From NCBI GenBank assembly GCA_902475785.1, contig CABSAN010000001.1:1-64000 (forward strand): a stretch of 64,000 nt of DNA, given 5' to 3'. The position numbers and the translations under genes were made by a program. Shown piece after piece: positions 52,659-59,814 of this stretch (position 1 is the first letter of the stretch; every line of letters begins with the position of its first letter). Source of the DNA: an uncultured Collinsella sp. GTDB lineage: Bacteria > Actinomycetota > Coriobacteriia > Coriobacteriales > Coriobacteriaceae. A model generated the notes under the pieces. The model was not told where the DNA came from, did no database searches, and saw only the letters and a program-made list of their open reading frames with translations.

Positions 52659-53804
52659 CTAGAGCACCTCCGTGTAGCTGCCAAAGTAGGTGAAGCTCTC
52701 GCATACGTCGTCAATCGAGTCGAGCAGGTCGTCGAGAGCTTTGCTGCCAAAGGGACAGTCCAGATCGAAGTAGAACATAAACTCAAAGTCGCGACCGGGG
52801 ATGGGGCGGCTCTCGAGCTTGATGAGGTTGATGTTGAGTGCGTAGAAGCGCTCGAGTACGCGATAAAGCGCGCCCGGCTCATTGGCCGTGGTGATCATGA
52901 GCGAGGTACGGTTGGCGCCGGGGTAGACGCGCGGCTCGCGGCTGATGACGACGAAGCGCGTGTAGTTGTTGTCCGAGTCCTGAATGTTGGGCTCCAGCAC
53001 CTCCAGACCGTAGAGCGCTGCGCAACTGCGCGAGGCGATGGCGGCGACATCGGTGCGCTCGGAGTTGGCGACCATCTCGGCCGACATAGCCGTGTTGAGA
53101 TACTTGGTGGCGTGCAGATCGTGCGCCTCGATAAAGCCGGCGCATTGCGCGATGGCCTGACCGTGGCTATAGACCTCACGAACATCCTGCAGCTTGGTGC
53201 CGGGCTTGACGAGCAGGTTGTGGTCGATCTTGAGGCGCAGCGAGCGCACAATGTGGAAGTCGAACTGCGCAAGCAGGTCGTAGACCGCGTTGACCGAGCC
53301 CGCGGTGGAGTTTTCGATGGGCAGTACGCCAAACTCGCAGAAGCCGTCGCGCACCGCGCGCATGACACCTTCGAAGGACTCGAAGAACGCGATATCGGGC
53401 ACGGCAAAGAGCTTGCACGCGGCGATCTGGCTGTAGGCACCCTCAACGCCCTGGCAGGCGACGCTGGCAGTCTGGGGGAAGGGCGTGTCGAAGGCCTCGG
53501 CGGTGGCGTGGGCCTTTTGCGAGACCGTGATGCCCTTCAGCTCGTTGATGTAGCGCTGCTGCTCGGCCTTGCTCATGCTCATGAGGAGACGGAACAAGGT
53601 GATGGTCTGCGCCTCGTAGCGCTCGGGCGCGCGGCCGGCAAGGTTGTTGAGCTTGGAGCGCTCGCGGGCGGGGTCGAAGACGGCCTTGCCCATCTCGATT
53701 TTTGACTTGGCGACCTCGGTGGCAATGTCCATGCGTTCGACAAAACTGTTGAGGAGCGTGGTGTCGATGCCATCGATGGTCTGGCGGATGTGGGCAAGGT
53801 CCAT
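52659..53804 (-). CDS. pheA: Bifunctional chorismate mutase / prephenate dehydratase (P-protein)
   Basis: Converts chorismate to phenylpyruvate for phenylalanine. The N-terminal AroQ-type chorismate mutase is about residues 1-90 (LAHIRQTIDGIDTTLLNSFV, ERMDIATEVAKSK). Prephenate dehydratase follows with VACQGVEGAYSQIAACKLF, FGVLPIENSTAGSVNAVYDL and the catalytic NNYTRFVVISRE (T-R-F motif, about 270-281). A C-terminal ACT domain (about 290-365, TANEPGALYRVLERFYALNINLIKLESRP) would bind phenylalanine for feedback inhibition; its ESRP motif is intact. ATG 53804 has AAGGGG upstream. The frame continues upstream into a repeat element, which I exclude. Confidence 0.94.
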   Translation of the reverse strand: MDLAHIRQTIDGIDTTLLNSFVERMDIATEVAKSKIEMGKAVFDPARERSKLNNLAGRAPERYEAQTITLFRLLMSMSKAEQQRYINELKGITVSQKAHATAEAFDTPFPQTASVACQGVEGAYSQIAACKLFAVPDIAFFESFEGVMRAVRDGFCEFGVLPIENSTAGSVNAVYDLLAQFDFHIVRSLRLKIDHNLLVKPGTKLQDVREVYSHGQAIAQCAGFIEAHDLHATKYLNTAMSAEMVANSERTDVAAIASRSCAALYGLEVLEPNIQDSDNNYTRFVVISREPRVYPGANRTSLMITTANEPGALYRVLERFYALNINLIKLESRPIPGRDFEFMFYFDLDCPFGSKALDDLLDSIDDVCESFTYFGSYTEVL

Positions 53805-53832
53805 AGGGACCCCTTTCGTTAATGGTTGCCTG

Positions 53833-53958
53833 GGGTAGTTAATTTGGGACGGGGCTTTTTTAGCTACCCTTTGACTGTCGACGAATCGATGGGCGCCAGG
53901 CCAAATATCAACTGGCATATGGGGGTAGCTAAAAAGCCCCGTCCCAAATTAACTACCC
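53833..53958. repeat. 36-bp inverted repeat with GGGACGGGG core (family C)
   Basis: Arms 53833-53869 and 53921-53958 are near-perfect inverted copies (one indel in a T/A run) around about 50 unrelated bases. The unit is GGGTAGTTAATTTGGGACGG followed by GGCTTTTTTAGCTACCC. It fills the aroC-pheA junction inside the operon and could act as an intra-operon attenuator on either strand. Confidence 0.88.
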
Positions 53959-53972
53959 TTGGGGTTGGTGGA

Positions 53973-55070
53973 CTAAAGCTGGGCGGCGTCTTCTAGGAGG
54001 GCGTCCCAGATGGCCAGCGCTGCGGCTGCTTCGGCTACGGGGACGGCGCGCGGGACGATGCAGGGATCGTGGCGACCGTGGACCGAGAGCTGGGCATTTT
54101 CCATGGCGTCCATGTCCACCGTCTGTTGCTCACGACCAATGGAGGGCGTGGGCTTTACGGCCATGCGCCACATGACGGGCGCGCCGGTCGAAATACCGCC
54201 CAGGATGCCGCCGGCATTATTGGACTCGACCTCGATCTTGCCGGTCTCGGCGTCGATGCGATACGGATCGTTGTTCTCGCTGCCGCGCATGGCGGCGACG
54301 GCAAAGCCCATGCCAAACTCCACGCCCTTCACGGCGGGAATCCCAAACGCAATCTGCGCGATCCGGTTCTCGATGCCGTCGAACATGGGGTCGCCGATGC
54401 CCGCGGGCAGGCCGTAGATACCGCACTCCACGATGCCGCCGATGCTGTCGAGCTCGTCGCGCGCGGCCAGAATCTCCTCGCGCATGCGACCGGCAGCTGC
54501 AGCGTCAATGCACGGCAGGTCGTTCGAAAGGATCGCCTTGCGGTCGGCCTCGCGATAGACCATGTCGTCCATGGGCAGATCGGAGATACCACCGATCTGT
54601 GCCACGTGCGCCATCACGTTAATGCCGCGGGCCTCGAGTGCCTGCAGCGCGATGCCGCCCGCGATGCATAAGGGCGCCGTCAGACGACCGGAGAAGTGTC
54701 CGCCGCCGGCGACGTCGTGCATGTTGTGGTACTTCACGCGTGCCGGGAAATCCGCATGGCCCGGGCGGGGCTTGCGGCGCAGCTCGGAGTAGTCCTTGGA
54801 GCGCGTGTTGGTGTTCTCGATGATCGCGGCGATAGGCGCGCCCGTGGTGTGTCCGTCAACTATGCCGGCGATAATGTGGGCGGTATCGGCCTCACGGCGC
54901 TTGGTTGCGGTCTCGTCGCGGCCGGGGGCGCGTCGGTCCAAAAAGGCCTGCAGTTGCTCCAGGTCAACGGCGGTACCTGCCGGAATGCCGTCGAGCGAGC
55001 AGCCGATGGCGGGGGAGTGCGACTGGCCGAAGATGCTTAAGTGCAAGACGTTACCAAAGGTCGAGGACAT
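53973..55070 (-). CDS. aroC: Chorismate synthase
   Basis: Final shikimate-pathway step, converting EPSP to chorismate with reduced FMN. The 365-residue protein has GNVLHLSIFGQSHSPAIGCS (about 6-25), RKPRPGHADFPARVKY (about 98-113) and RDGGGHFSGR-type AGGGHFSGRLTAPLCIAGGI (about 121-140), all characteristic, plus the C-terminal GRHDPCIVPRAVPVAEA. It starts one base after the aroA stop. Between it and pheA lies a family C repeat, the largest gap in the upstream part of the operon. Confidence 0.96.
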   Translation of the reverse strand: MSSTFGNVLHLSIFGQSHSPAIGCSLDGIPAGTAVDLEQLQAFLDRRAPGRDETATKRREADTAHIIAGIVDGHTTGAPIAAIIENTNTRSKDYSELRRKPRPGHADFPARVKYHNMHDVAGGGHFSGRLTAPLCIAGGIALQALEARGINVMAHVAQIGGISDLPMDDMVYREADRKAILSNDLPCIDAAAAGRMREEILAARDELDSIGGIVECGIYGLPAGIGDPMFDGIENRIAQIAFGIPAVKGVEFGMGFAVAAMRGSENNDPYRIDAETGKIEVESNNAGGILGGISTGAPVMWRMAVKPTPSIGREQQTVDMDAMENAQLSVHGRHDPCIVPRAVPVAEAAAALAIWDALLEDAAQL

Positions 55071-55071
55071 G

Positions 55072-56391
55072 CTATTCCTCCTCGAGCGAGACCTTGCCGC
55101 CCAACAGGCGGTAGTGGTCGAAGAAATCGGGATAAGACTTGTTGACGGCCTCGGCGCCGTGGATCACGACCTCGCCGGTGGCGCGACTCGCGGCGATGGC
55201 GGCCATCATGGCGATGCGGTGGTCGTTGTGCGAATCGACCTCGCCTCCGGTAAGGGCATCGACGCCCTTGATGATGAGGTCGTCACCGGCAATGCGCACC
55301 TGCGCGCCCAGCGCGGTGAGCTCGTGGGTGGTGGTGACCAGGCGGTCGGATTCCTTGATACGGAGACGGGCGCAATCGCGGATAAAGGTGCGGCCCTGCG
55401 CCAGCGATGCCACGGCCGAGATGACGGGCACCAGGTCCGGAATGTCGTGGGCGCTCATCTCAAAGCCGGCGAGCTTGTCGGACTGGACGGTGGCGGCGTT
55501 CGTGGAGCGCACGATGCGGGCGCCAAAGCGCGAAAGCGCGGCGAGCACATTGCGGTCGCCCTGTGCGGAGCTCAGCGACACGCCCTCGACGGTGATTGGG
55601 TCGGTGCCGATGGCGCCGGCGCACAGCCAAAAGGCCGCATTGGACCAGTCGCCCTCGACGGCTACGCTGCCGGGCGTGCGGTACGAGCCGCTGTTCACGC
55701 GGAAGTTCGTGACCTCGGGCTTGCCGTCCTTGGCCGGAATACGCTCGACGTTGACCTCGACACCAAAGGCCTTCATGGCCTGGATGGTCAGGTTGATATA
55801 GGGGCGGCTCTCGATAAGGCCGGTTACCTGCACGCAGGAGGGCTGGGCCAGCAGCGGGGCCGCCAGCAGCAGGCCGGAGATATACTGCGAGCTCACGTTG
55901 CCCGGAAGCACAAAGGTGCCCGGGCGCATGCGGCCGCTCGTCTTGAGCGGAAAACCGCCCAGGCCCTGCAGGTCGCAACCGGCGGCGATGATTTCGTCCG
56001 AGAGCGGGGAGAGCGGGCGGGCGCCCAGGCGGCCCTGGCCCACGAAGGTGGCCTCCGCGCCCAGCGCGCAGGCGACAGGCAGCATAAAGCGCAGCGTGGA
56101 GCCGCTCTCACCGCAGTCGAGCGTGCCGCCGGCAAGGGCCTTGAGCAGGCCAAATTCAATGCTCTTCATGGTGGGGTGGACCTGGAAGCCGTCCTCGACG
56201 GTCTCGATGCGGGCGCCGAGCGCCGTGAGGCAGCGCACCGTGGCCTCGATATCGGCGCAGGTGGTGTTGCAGGTCACGTGCGTCTCGCCGTTGGCAAGCG
56301 CGGCGCAGATGATGAGGCGATGCGCCATCGATTTGGATGCGATGGCGGGAACGGTGCCCTTGAGCGGGGACGGGGTGATGCGGGCTAACAT
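55072..56391 (-). CDS. aroA: 3-phosphoshikimate 1-carboxyvinyltransferase (EPSP synthase)
   Basis: Joins shikimate 3-phosphate and PEP to EPSP. The 439-residue protein shows GTVPAIASKSMAHRLIICAA (about 12-31, with the PEP-contact lysine), DCGESGSTLRFMLP (about 88-101, LDxGxSGxT-like), GRLGARPLSPL and the C-terminal IKESDRLVTTTHELTALGAQ with HNDHRIAMMAAIAA. The phosphate-binding motifs are intact. I start at ATG 56391 after GGGAGACG, overlapping the aroB end by seven bases; a longer frame to 56472 would lie inside aroB. Confidence 0.95.
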   Translation of the reverse strand: MLARITPSPLKGTVPAIASKSMAHRLIICAALANGETHVTCNTTCADIEATVRCLTALGARIETVEDGFQVHPTMKSIEFGLLKALAGGTLDCGESGSTLRFMLPVACALGAEATFVGQGRLGARPLSPLSDEIIAAGCDLQGLGGFPLKTSGRMRPGTFVLPGNVSSQYISGLLLAAPLLAQPSCVQVTGLIESRPYINLTIQAMKAFGVEVNVERIPAKDGKPEVTNFRVNSGSYRTPGSVAVEGDWSNAAFWLCAGAIGTDPITVEGVSLSSAQGDRNVLAALSRFGARIVRSTNAATVQSDKLAGFEMSAHDIPDLVPVISAVASLAQGRTFIRDCARLRIKESDRLVTTTHELTALGAQVRIAGDDLIIKGVDALTGGEVDSHNDHRIAMMAAIAASRATGEVVIHGAEAVNKSYPDFFDHYRLLGGKVSLEEE

Positions 56392-57491
56392 GCGGAAACG
56401 TCTCCCTTCTGGCCGAGGCCCTCGGCAATCAAATCGTGGAAGGTGGAAAGCGGCGTGCGGTCGATGCTGCAACGGCCAATGCCGTGCGGAATTACCAGGT
56501 CGATGGTGTCGCCCGTGCGCTTTTTGTCGTGGAGCGCCTCGGCAAAGACGGTATCGGCATCTAGGTCGCAGCGGGTCTTGAGGCCGTGGCGGGCGCAGAG
56601 CTCCTCAAGACGATCGGGCAGCTCGGCGTCACAAATGCCGTGCAGGGCTGCGGCACGCGTGATGATGCCCATGCCAATCGATATGCAGTTGCCGTGGCCG
56701 AGCTCAAAGTGCTCGCAGGCTTCGACGGCGTGCCCGGCGCTGTGGCCAAAGTTGAGGAGCTTGCGCTGATTGGTTTCGCGCTCGTCGGCAACGACCACGG
56801 CGCGCTTAATGTCGATATTGCGGGCGATGATGAGCGCCACACGGGCCACGTCGCGGTTCAGCAGCTCAAGCGTGAGCGGGGTCTTCTCCAGCTCGGCGAA
56901 GAGCTCGGGGTCGGCGATCACGGCGTGCTTGACGACCTCGCCGCAGCCGTCGGCGAACTGCTCGGGCGTGAGGGTTGCCAGGCACCCCACGTCGGCGATG
57001 ACCACGCTTGGCTGCCAAAAGGCGCCGGCCAGGTTCTTGCCGGCTGCCAGGTCGATGGCCGTCTTGCCGCCGACAGACGAGTCCACCATGGCGAGCAGGC
57101 TCGTGGGGATCTGCACAAACTTGCAGCCGCGCATGTAGGTGGCGGCCACAAAGCCCGCAACGTCGCCCACGACGCCGCCGCCGAGTGCCACGATCACGTC
57201 GGAGCGCGAAAGCTCGTGCTCGGCCACAAACTCCAAAATGGCAACGTAGGTCTCGGCACGCTTATGGGCCTCGCCGGCCTCGAAGGTGCAGATGCTTACC
57301 TCGTAGCCTGCGGATTCGAGGCTCTGCTTAACGGGCATCTGGTAGAGGGGGCCTACGTTGGTGTCCGTCACGATGACGGCGCGCGAGCCGCCGGCGGTGG
57401 CGCGAACAAGTGGGCCGGCCTCTTCCAGCAAAAACGTGCCCACATGCACCTGGTAGGGGCGTGCGGTGTCAATATCGATGGTAATCGCCAT
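56385..57491 (-). CDS. aroB: 3-dehydroquinate synthase
   Basis: Second shikimate-pathway step, converting DAHP to 3-dehydroquinate with NAD and a divalent metal. In 368 residues it has VIVALGGGVVGDVAGFVAAT (about 99-118, NAD loop), PTSLLAMVDSSVGGKTAIDL (about 130-149), then the metal ligands in DGCGEVVKHAVI (E) and NFGHSAGHAVE (H), and a later GHGNCISIGM. AAGGACC lies about eight bases before the ATG. A 36-base gap separates it from tyrA. Confidence 0.96.
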   Translation of the reverse strand: MAITIDIDTARPYQVHVGTFLLEEAGPLVRATAGGSRAVIVTDTNVGPLYQMPVKQSLESAGYEVSICTFEAGEAHKRAETYVAILEFVAEHELSRSDVIVALGGGVVGDVAGFVAATYMRGCKFVQIPTSLLAMVDSSVGGKTAIDLAAGKNLAGAFWQPSVVIADVGCLATLTPEQFADGCGEVVKHAVIADPELFAELEKTPLTLELLNRDVARVALIIARNIDIKRAVVVADERETNQRKLLNFGHSAGHAVEACEHFELGHGNCISIGMGIITRAAALHGICDAELPDRLEELCARHGLKTRCDLDADTVFAEALHDKKRTGDTIDLVIPHGIGRCSIDRTPLSTFHDLIAEGLGQKGDVSAC

Positions 57492-57527
57492 AAGCTTCGG
57501 TCCTTTCGACCTGGCGTGATGGGTGGT

Positions 57528-58442
57528 CTAGTGGGAGGCCTCGTCGTCGAGCGCGCGCTTGATGCGGTCGCCCTCGGCAAGGAGATTCTCCAGATAGCGC
57601 TGGTCGCGATCCTTAAGGGCGCGGCTGTAGGATCCGAGCGATTCGATCAGATGGTCGATCTCGAAGGCGAGTGCATCGGCGTCGTCGATCATGAGCTCGG
57701 ACCACATCTGCGGATTGAGGTGCGCCACGCGGGTGAGGTCGCGGTAGCTGCCGGCCGAAAAGCCGTGGTGGACCTGAGCGGTCGGGCTCTTAACGTAAGC
57801 GTTGGAGACGACGTGCGCGAGCTGGCTCGTAAAGGCGATGACGCGGTCGTGCTCGGCGGCGCTCGTTACGCTGAACTTGCCAAAGCCCAGGGGACGTACC
57901 ATCTCGCGCACCTGGCCCAAAAGCTCCAGCTTAAGTGCGTCGTCCACTGCGGGCGGTACGAGCACGAGCGGTGCGTCCTGGAACAGGTCGGCGCGGGAAT
58001 GCGCGTAGCCCGAGAACTGCGTGCCTGCCATGGGATGCGCGCCCACAAAGTAAAAACCGTGCTCGCGGGCAAGTTCAAAGGCGCGCTCGCACACGATACC
58101 CTTGACGCCCACGGTATCGATCACCACGGGGCCCATGATGGCCTCGGTGTCGGTGGCGTCGGCAAGTGCCTGGGCGTGCGCCTCGAGCCACTCGATGCAG
58201 GCCTCGGGGTAGCATGCCAGGACGATGATGTCGCATTCGCCGAGCGTCTCGTCGTTGAGCTCGCCGGCAACGGTGCCCATGCTGGCGGCCGTCATGACGT
58301 CGTCATCGGGGTCCCAGGCCAGCACGCGGACGCCCGCCTGCGCATAGCCGCGGGCAAAGCTGCCGCCGATGAGGCCCAGGCCCACGATGCCGGCGCACTT
58401 GGGGCCACCCTGGTTAACGCGTGCGTTTCTCACCGTACCCAT
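57528..58442 (-). CDS. tyrA: Prephenate dehydrogenase
   Basis: Oxidative decarboxylation of prephenate to 4-hydroxyphenylpyruvate for tyrosine. A 304-residue monofunctional TyrA with the Rossmann motif CAGIVGLGLIGGSFARGYAQ (about 16-35), GPVVIDTVGVKG, the catalytic-histidine region FVGAHPMAGTQFSGYAHS (about 131-148) and FTSQLAHVVSNAYVKS. No C-terminal ACT domain is present, so tyrosine feedback may act elsewhere. It starts three bases after the aroF stop. Arogenate cannot be excluded as substrate. Confidence 0.93.
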   Translation of the reverse strand: MGTVRNARVNQGGPKCAGIVGLGLIGGSFARGYAQAGVRVLAWDPDDDVMTAASMGTVAGELNDETLGECDIIVLACYPEACIEWLEAHAQALADATDTEAIMGPVVIDTVGVKGIVCERAFELAREHGFYFVGAHPMAGTQFSGYAHSRADLFQDAPLVLVPPAVDDALKLELLGQVREMVRPLGFGKFSVTSAAEHDRVIAFTSQLAHVVSNAYVKSPTAQVHHGFSAGSYRDLTRVAHLNPQMWSELMIDDADALAFEIDHLIESLGSYSRALKDRDQRYLENLLAEGDRIKRALDDEASH

Positions 58443-58445
58443 GGG

Positions 58446-59471
58446 CTACTCCTGAACGGTCTCTTGGCAGACAACCTCGCGGATGGCGCGGATGCGGCGC
58501 ATGGTGTCGTCGAACTGGTCGGGGGTGAGGGCCTGAGCACCATCGGACCAAGCGTGGCTCGGGTCGTCGTGGACCTCGATCTCCAGACCGTTGGCGCCGC
58601 AGGCAGTCGCGGCGAGCGCCATGGGCTCAACATAGCGGGTGTAACCGGTGGCGTGGCTGGGGTCGGCGACGACGGGCAGGTGCGACAGGTGGTGCAGCAC
58701 CGGCACGGCGTTGAGGTCGAAGGTGTTGCGGGTGCGGGTCTCGAAGGTGCGGATGCCGCGCTCGCACAGGATGACGTTGTCGTTGCCCTCGCTCATGATG
58801 TACTCGGCTGCCATGAGCAACTCGTCGACGGTGCCGGACATGCCGCGCTTGAGCAGGATCGGGGTCTGCGTCTTGCCGACCTCCTTGAGCAGGGGGAAGT
58901 TCTGGGCGTTACGAGCGCCGATCTGCATGACGTCGATCTTCTTGTCGAGGAAGACCTGCACGTCGCGCGGGTCCATGATCTCGGTGACGATCGGCATGTC
59001 GAGCTCGGCGGATGCCTCGCACAGCAGGTCAAGGCCGGCGGGGCCCATGCCCTGGTAGGCGTACGGGGAGGTGCGGGGCTTGTAGGCGCCGCCGCGCAGC
59101 ATCGTGGCGCCGGCGGCCTTCACGCGGCGGGCGATGCGGATGAGGTTCTCGCCCTCGACGGAGCAGGGGCCGGCGATGACCTGGAACTGGTCGCCGCCGA
59201 TCTTGACGCCGTGGCCGCAGTCGATGACGGAGTCCTCGGGGTGGAACTTGCGGTTGGCGCGCTTGAACGGCTCGGAGACGCGCTGCACGCGCTCGACGAC
59301 GTCCATTGACTCGAGGAGGAACGGGTCAATCTTGGTCGTATCGCCCACCAGGCCGATGATGGTCTCGTTCTCGCCGCGCGAGACGTCGGTCTTGAGTCCT
59401 TTTTTCTCAATCCAGCTGACGATGTGGCTGACGGCCTCGTCGCTGGCGCTCTGCTTTAAAATTGCAATCAT
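58446..59471 (-). CDS. aroF: 3-deoxy-7-phosphoheptulonate synthase (DAHP synthase)
   Basis: First committed step, condensing PEP and erythrose 4-phosphate. The 341-residue protein has an N-terminal ferredoxin-like/ACT-type regulatory segment (about 1-70, MIAILKQSASDEAVSHIVSW) and the class I barrel: FQVIAGPCSVEGENLIRIAR (about 98-117), LRGGAYKPRTSPYAYQG, KRGMSGTVDELLMAAEYI and VVADPSHATGYTRYVEPMAL. This is the Thermotoga/Bacillus-type fused form. ATG 59471 is preceded by GAGG. It is the promoter-proximal gene of the operon. A hairpin with T-run lies in its leader (59504-59530). Confidence 0.95.
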   Translation of the reverse strand: MIAILKQSASDEAVSHIVSWIEKKGLKTDVSRGENETIIGLVGDTTKIDPFLLESMDVVERVQRVSEPFKRANRKFHPEDSVIDCGHGVKIGGDQFQVIAGPCSVEGENLIRIARRVKAAGATMLRGGAYKPRTSPYAYQGMGPAGLDLLCEASAELDMPIVTEIMDPRDVQVFLDKKIDVMQIGARNAQNFPLLKEVGKTQTPILLKRGMSGTVDELLMAAEYIMSEGNDNVILCERGIRTFETRTRNTFDLNAVPVLHHLSHLPVVADPSHATGYTRYVEPMALAATACGANGLEIEVHDDPSHAWSDGAQALTPDQFDDTMRRIRAIREVVCQETVQE

Positions 59472-59499
59472 GGTGTGCCTCTCACCTCGATGGATAGCC

Positions 59500-59530
59500 C
59501 TTGCAAAAACGGCCCGCATCGCGAGCCGTA
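59500..59530 (-). promoter_or_regulatory. Possible attenuator hairpin in the aro operon leader
   Basis: On the minus strand ACGGCTCGC pairs imperfectly with GCGGGCCGT and is followed by TTTTTGC, about 30 bases before aroF. A leader reading frame across it has no run of aromatic codons, so classical peptide attenuation is not supported. A TATAAA-like -10 lies near 59552 on the same strand. Confidence 0.5.
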
Positions 59531-59674
59531 TTATATGGTGCATGTGAGTTTATACTATCTGACTCGCTTTTGCCGCCTAAAGCGCGCTGGCGCGGCGCGT
59601 CTCCCACGTAATTGCAAAGCTTTTTCTATTATTTTGTTAGCCCGTGGCGCACTTGGGTATAATGCCTACCGTTC

Positions 59675-59751
59675 GCCCTATTAGCTCAGGGGATTAGAGC
59701 GTCTGCCTCCGGAGCAGAAGGCCGTTGGTTCGAATCCAACATGGGGCACCA
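59675..59751 (+). tRNA. tRNA-Arg (anticodon CCG)
   Basis: 77 bases. Acceptor stem GCCCTAT/ATGGGGC, D arm TAGCTCAGGGGATTAGAGC, anticodon stem TCTGC/GCAGA with loop CTCCGGA (anticodon CCG), T arm GTTGG/CCAAC with TTCGAAT, and encoded CCA. A TATAAT hexamer lies at about 59658-59663. Confidence 0.96.
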
Positions 59752-59761
59752 TCGAACGTAA

Positions 59762-59799
59762 GACCGTCCGAACCTCGCATGGTCCGGGCGGTTTTCTTA
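59762..59799 (+). terminator. Terminator after tRNA-Arg
   Basis: ACCGTCCGAACC pairs with GGTCCGGGCGGT around TCGCAT, followed by TTTTCTT. It ends about 15 bases before the P-type ATPase start. Confidence 0.8.
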
Positions 59800-59814
59800 T
59801 ACCGACGCGACGTG

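Noticed and set aside
52125..53705. 526-codon plus-strand frame opposite aroE/K and pheA
   Set aside because: Antisense shadow crossing a gene boundary; no recognisable domain.
53805..53918. N-terminal extension of pheA
   Set aside because: The added residues are encoded by the family C inverted repeat; AAGGGG before ATG 53804 and the chorismate-mutase start support the shorter protein.
56586..59309. 907-codon plus-strand frame opposite aroB-tyrA-aroF
   Set aside because: Shadow spanning three well-supported minus-strand genes and their junctions.
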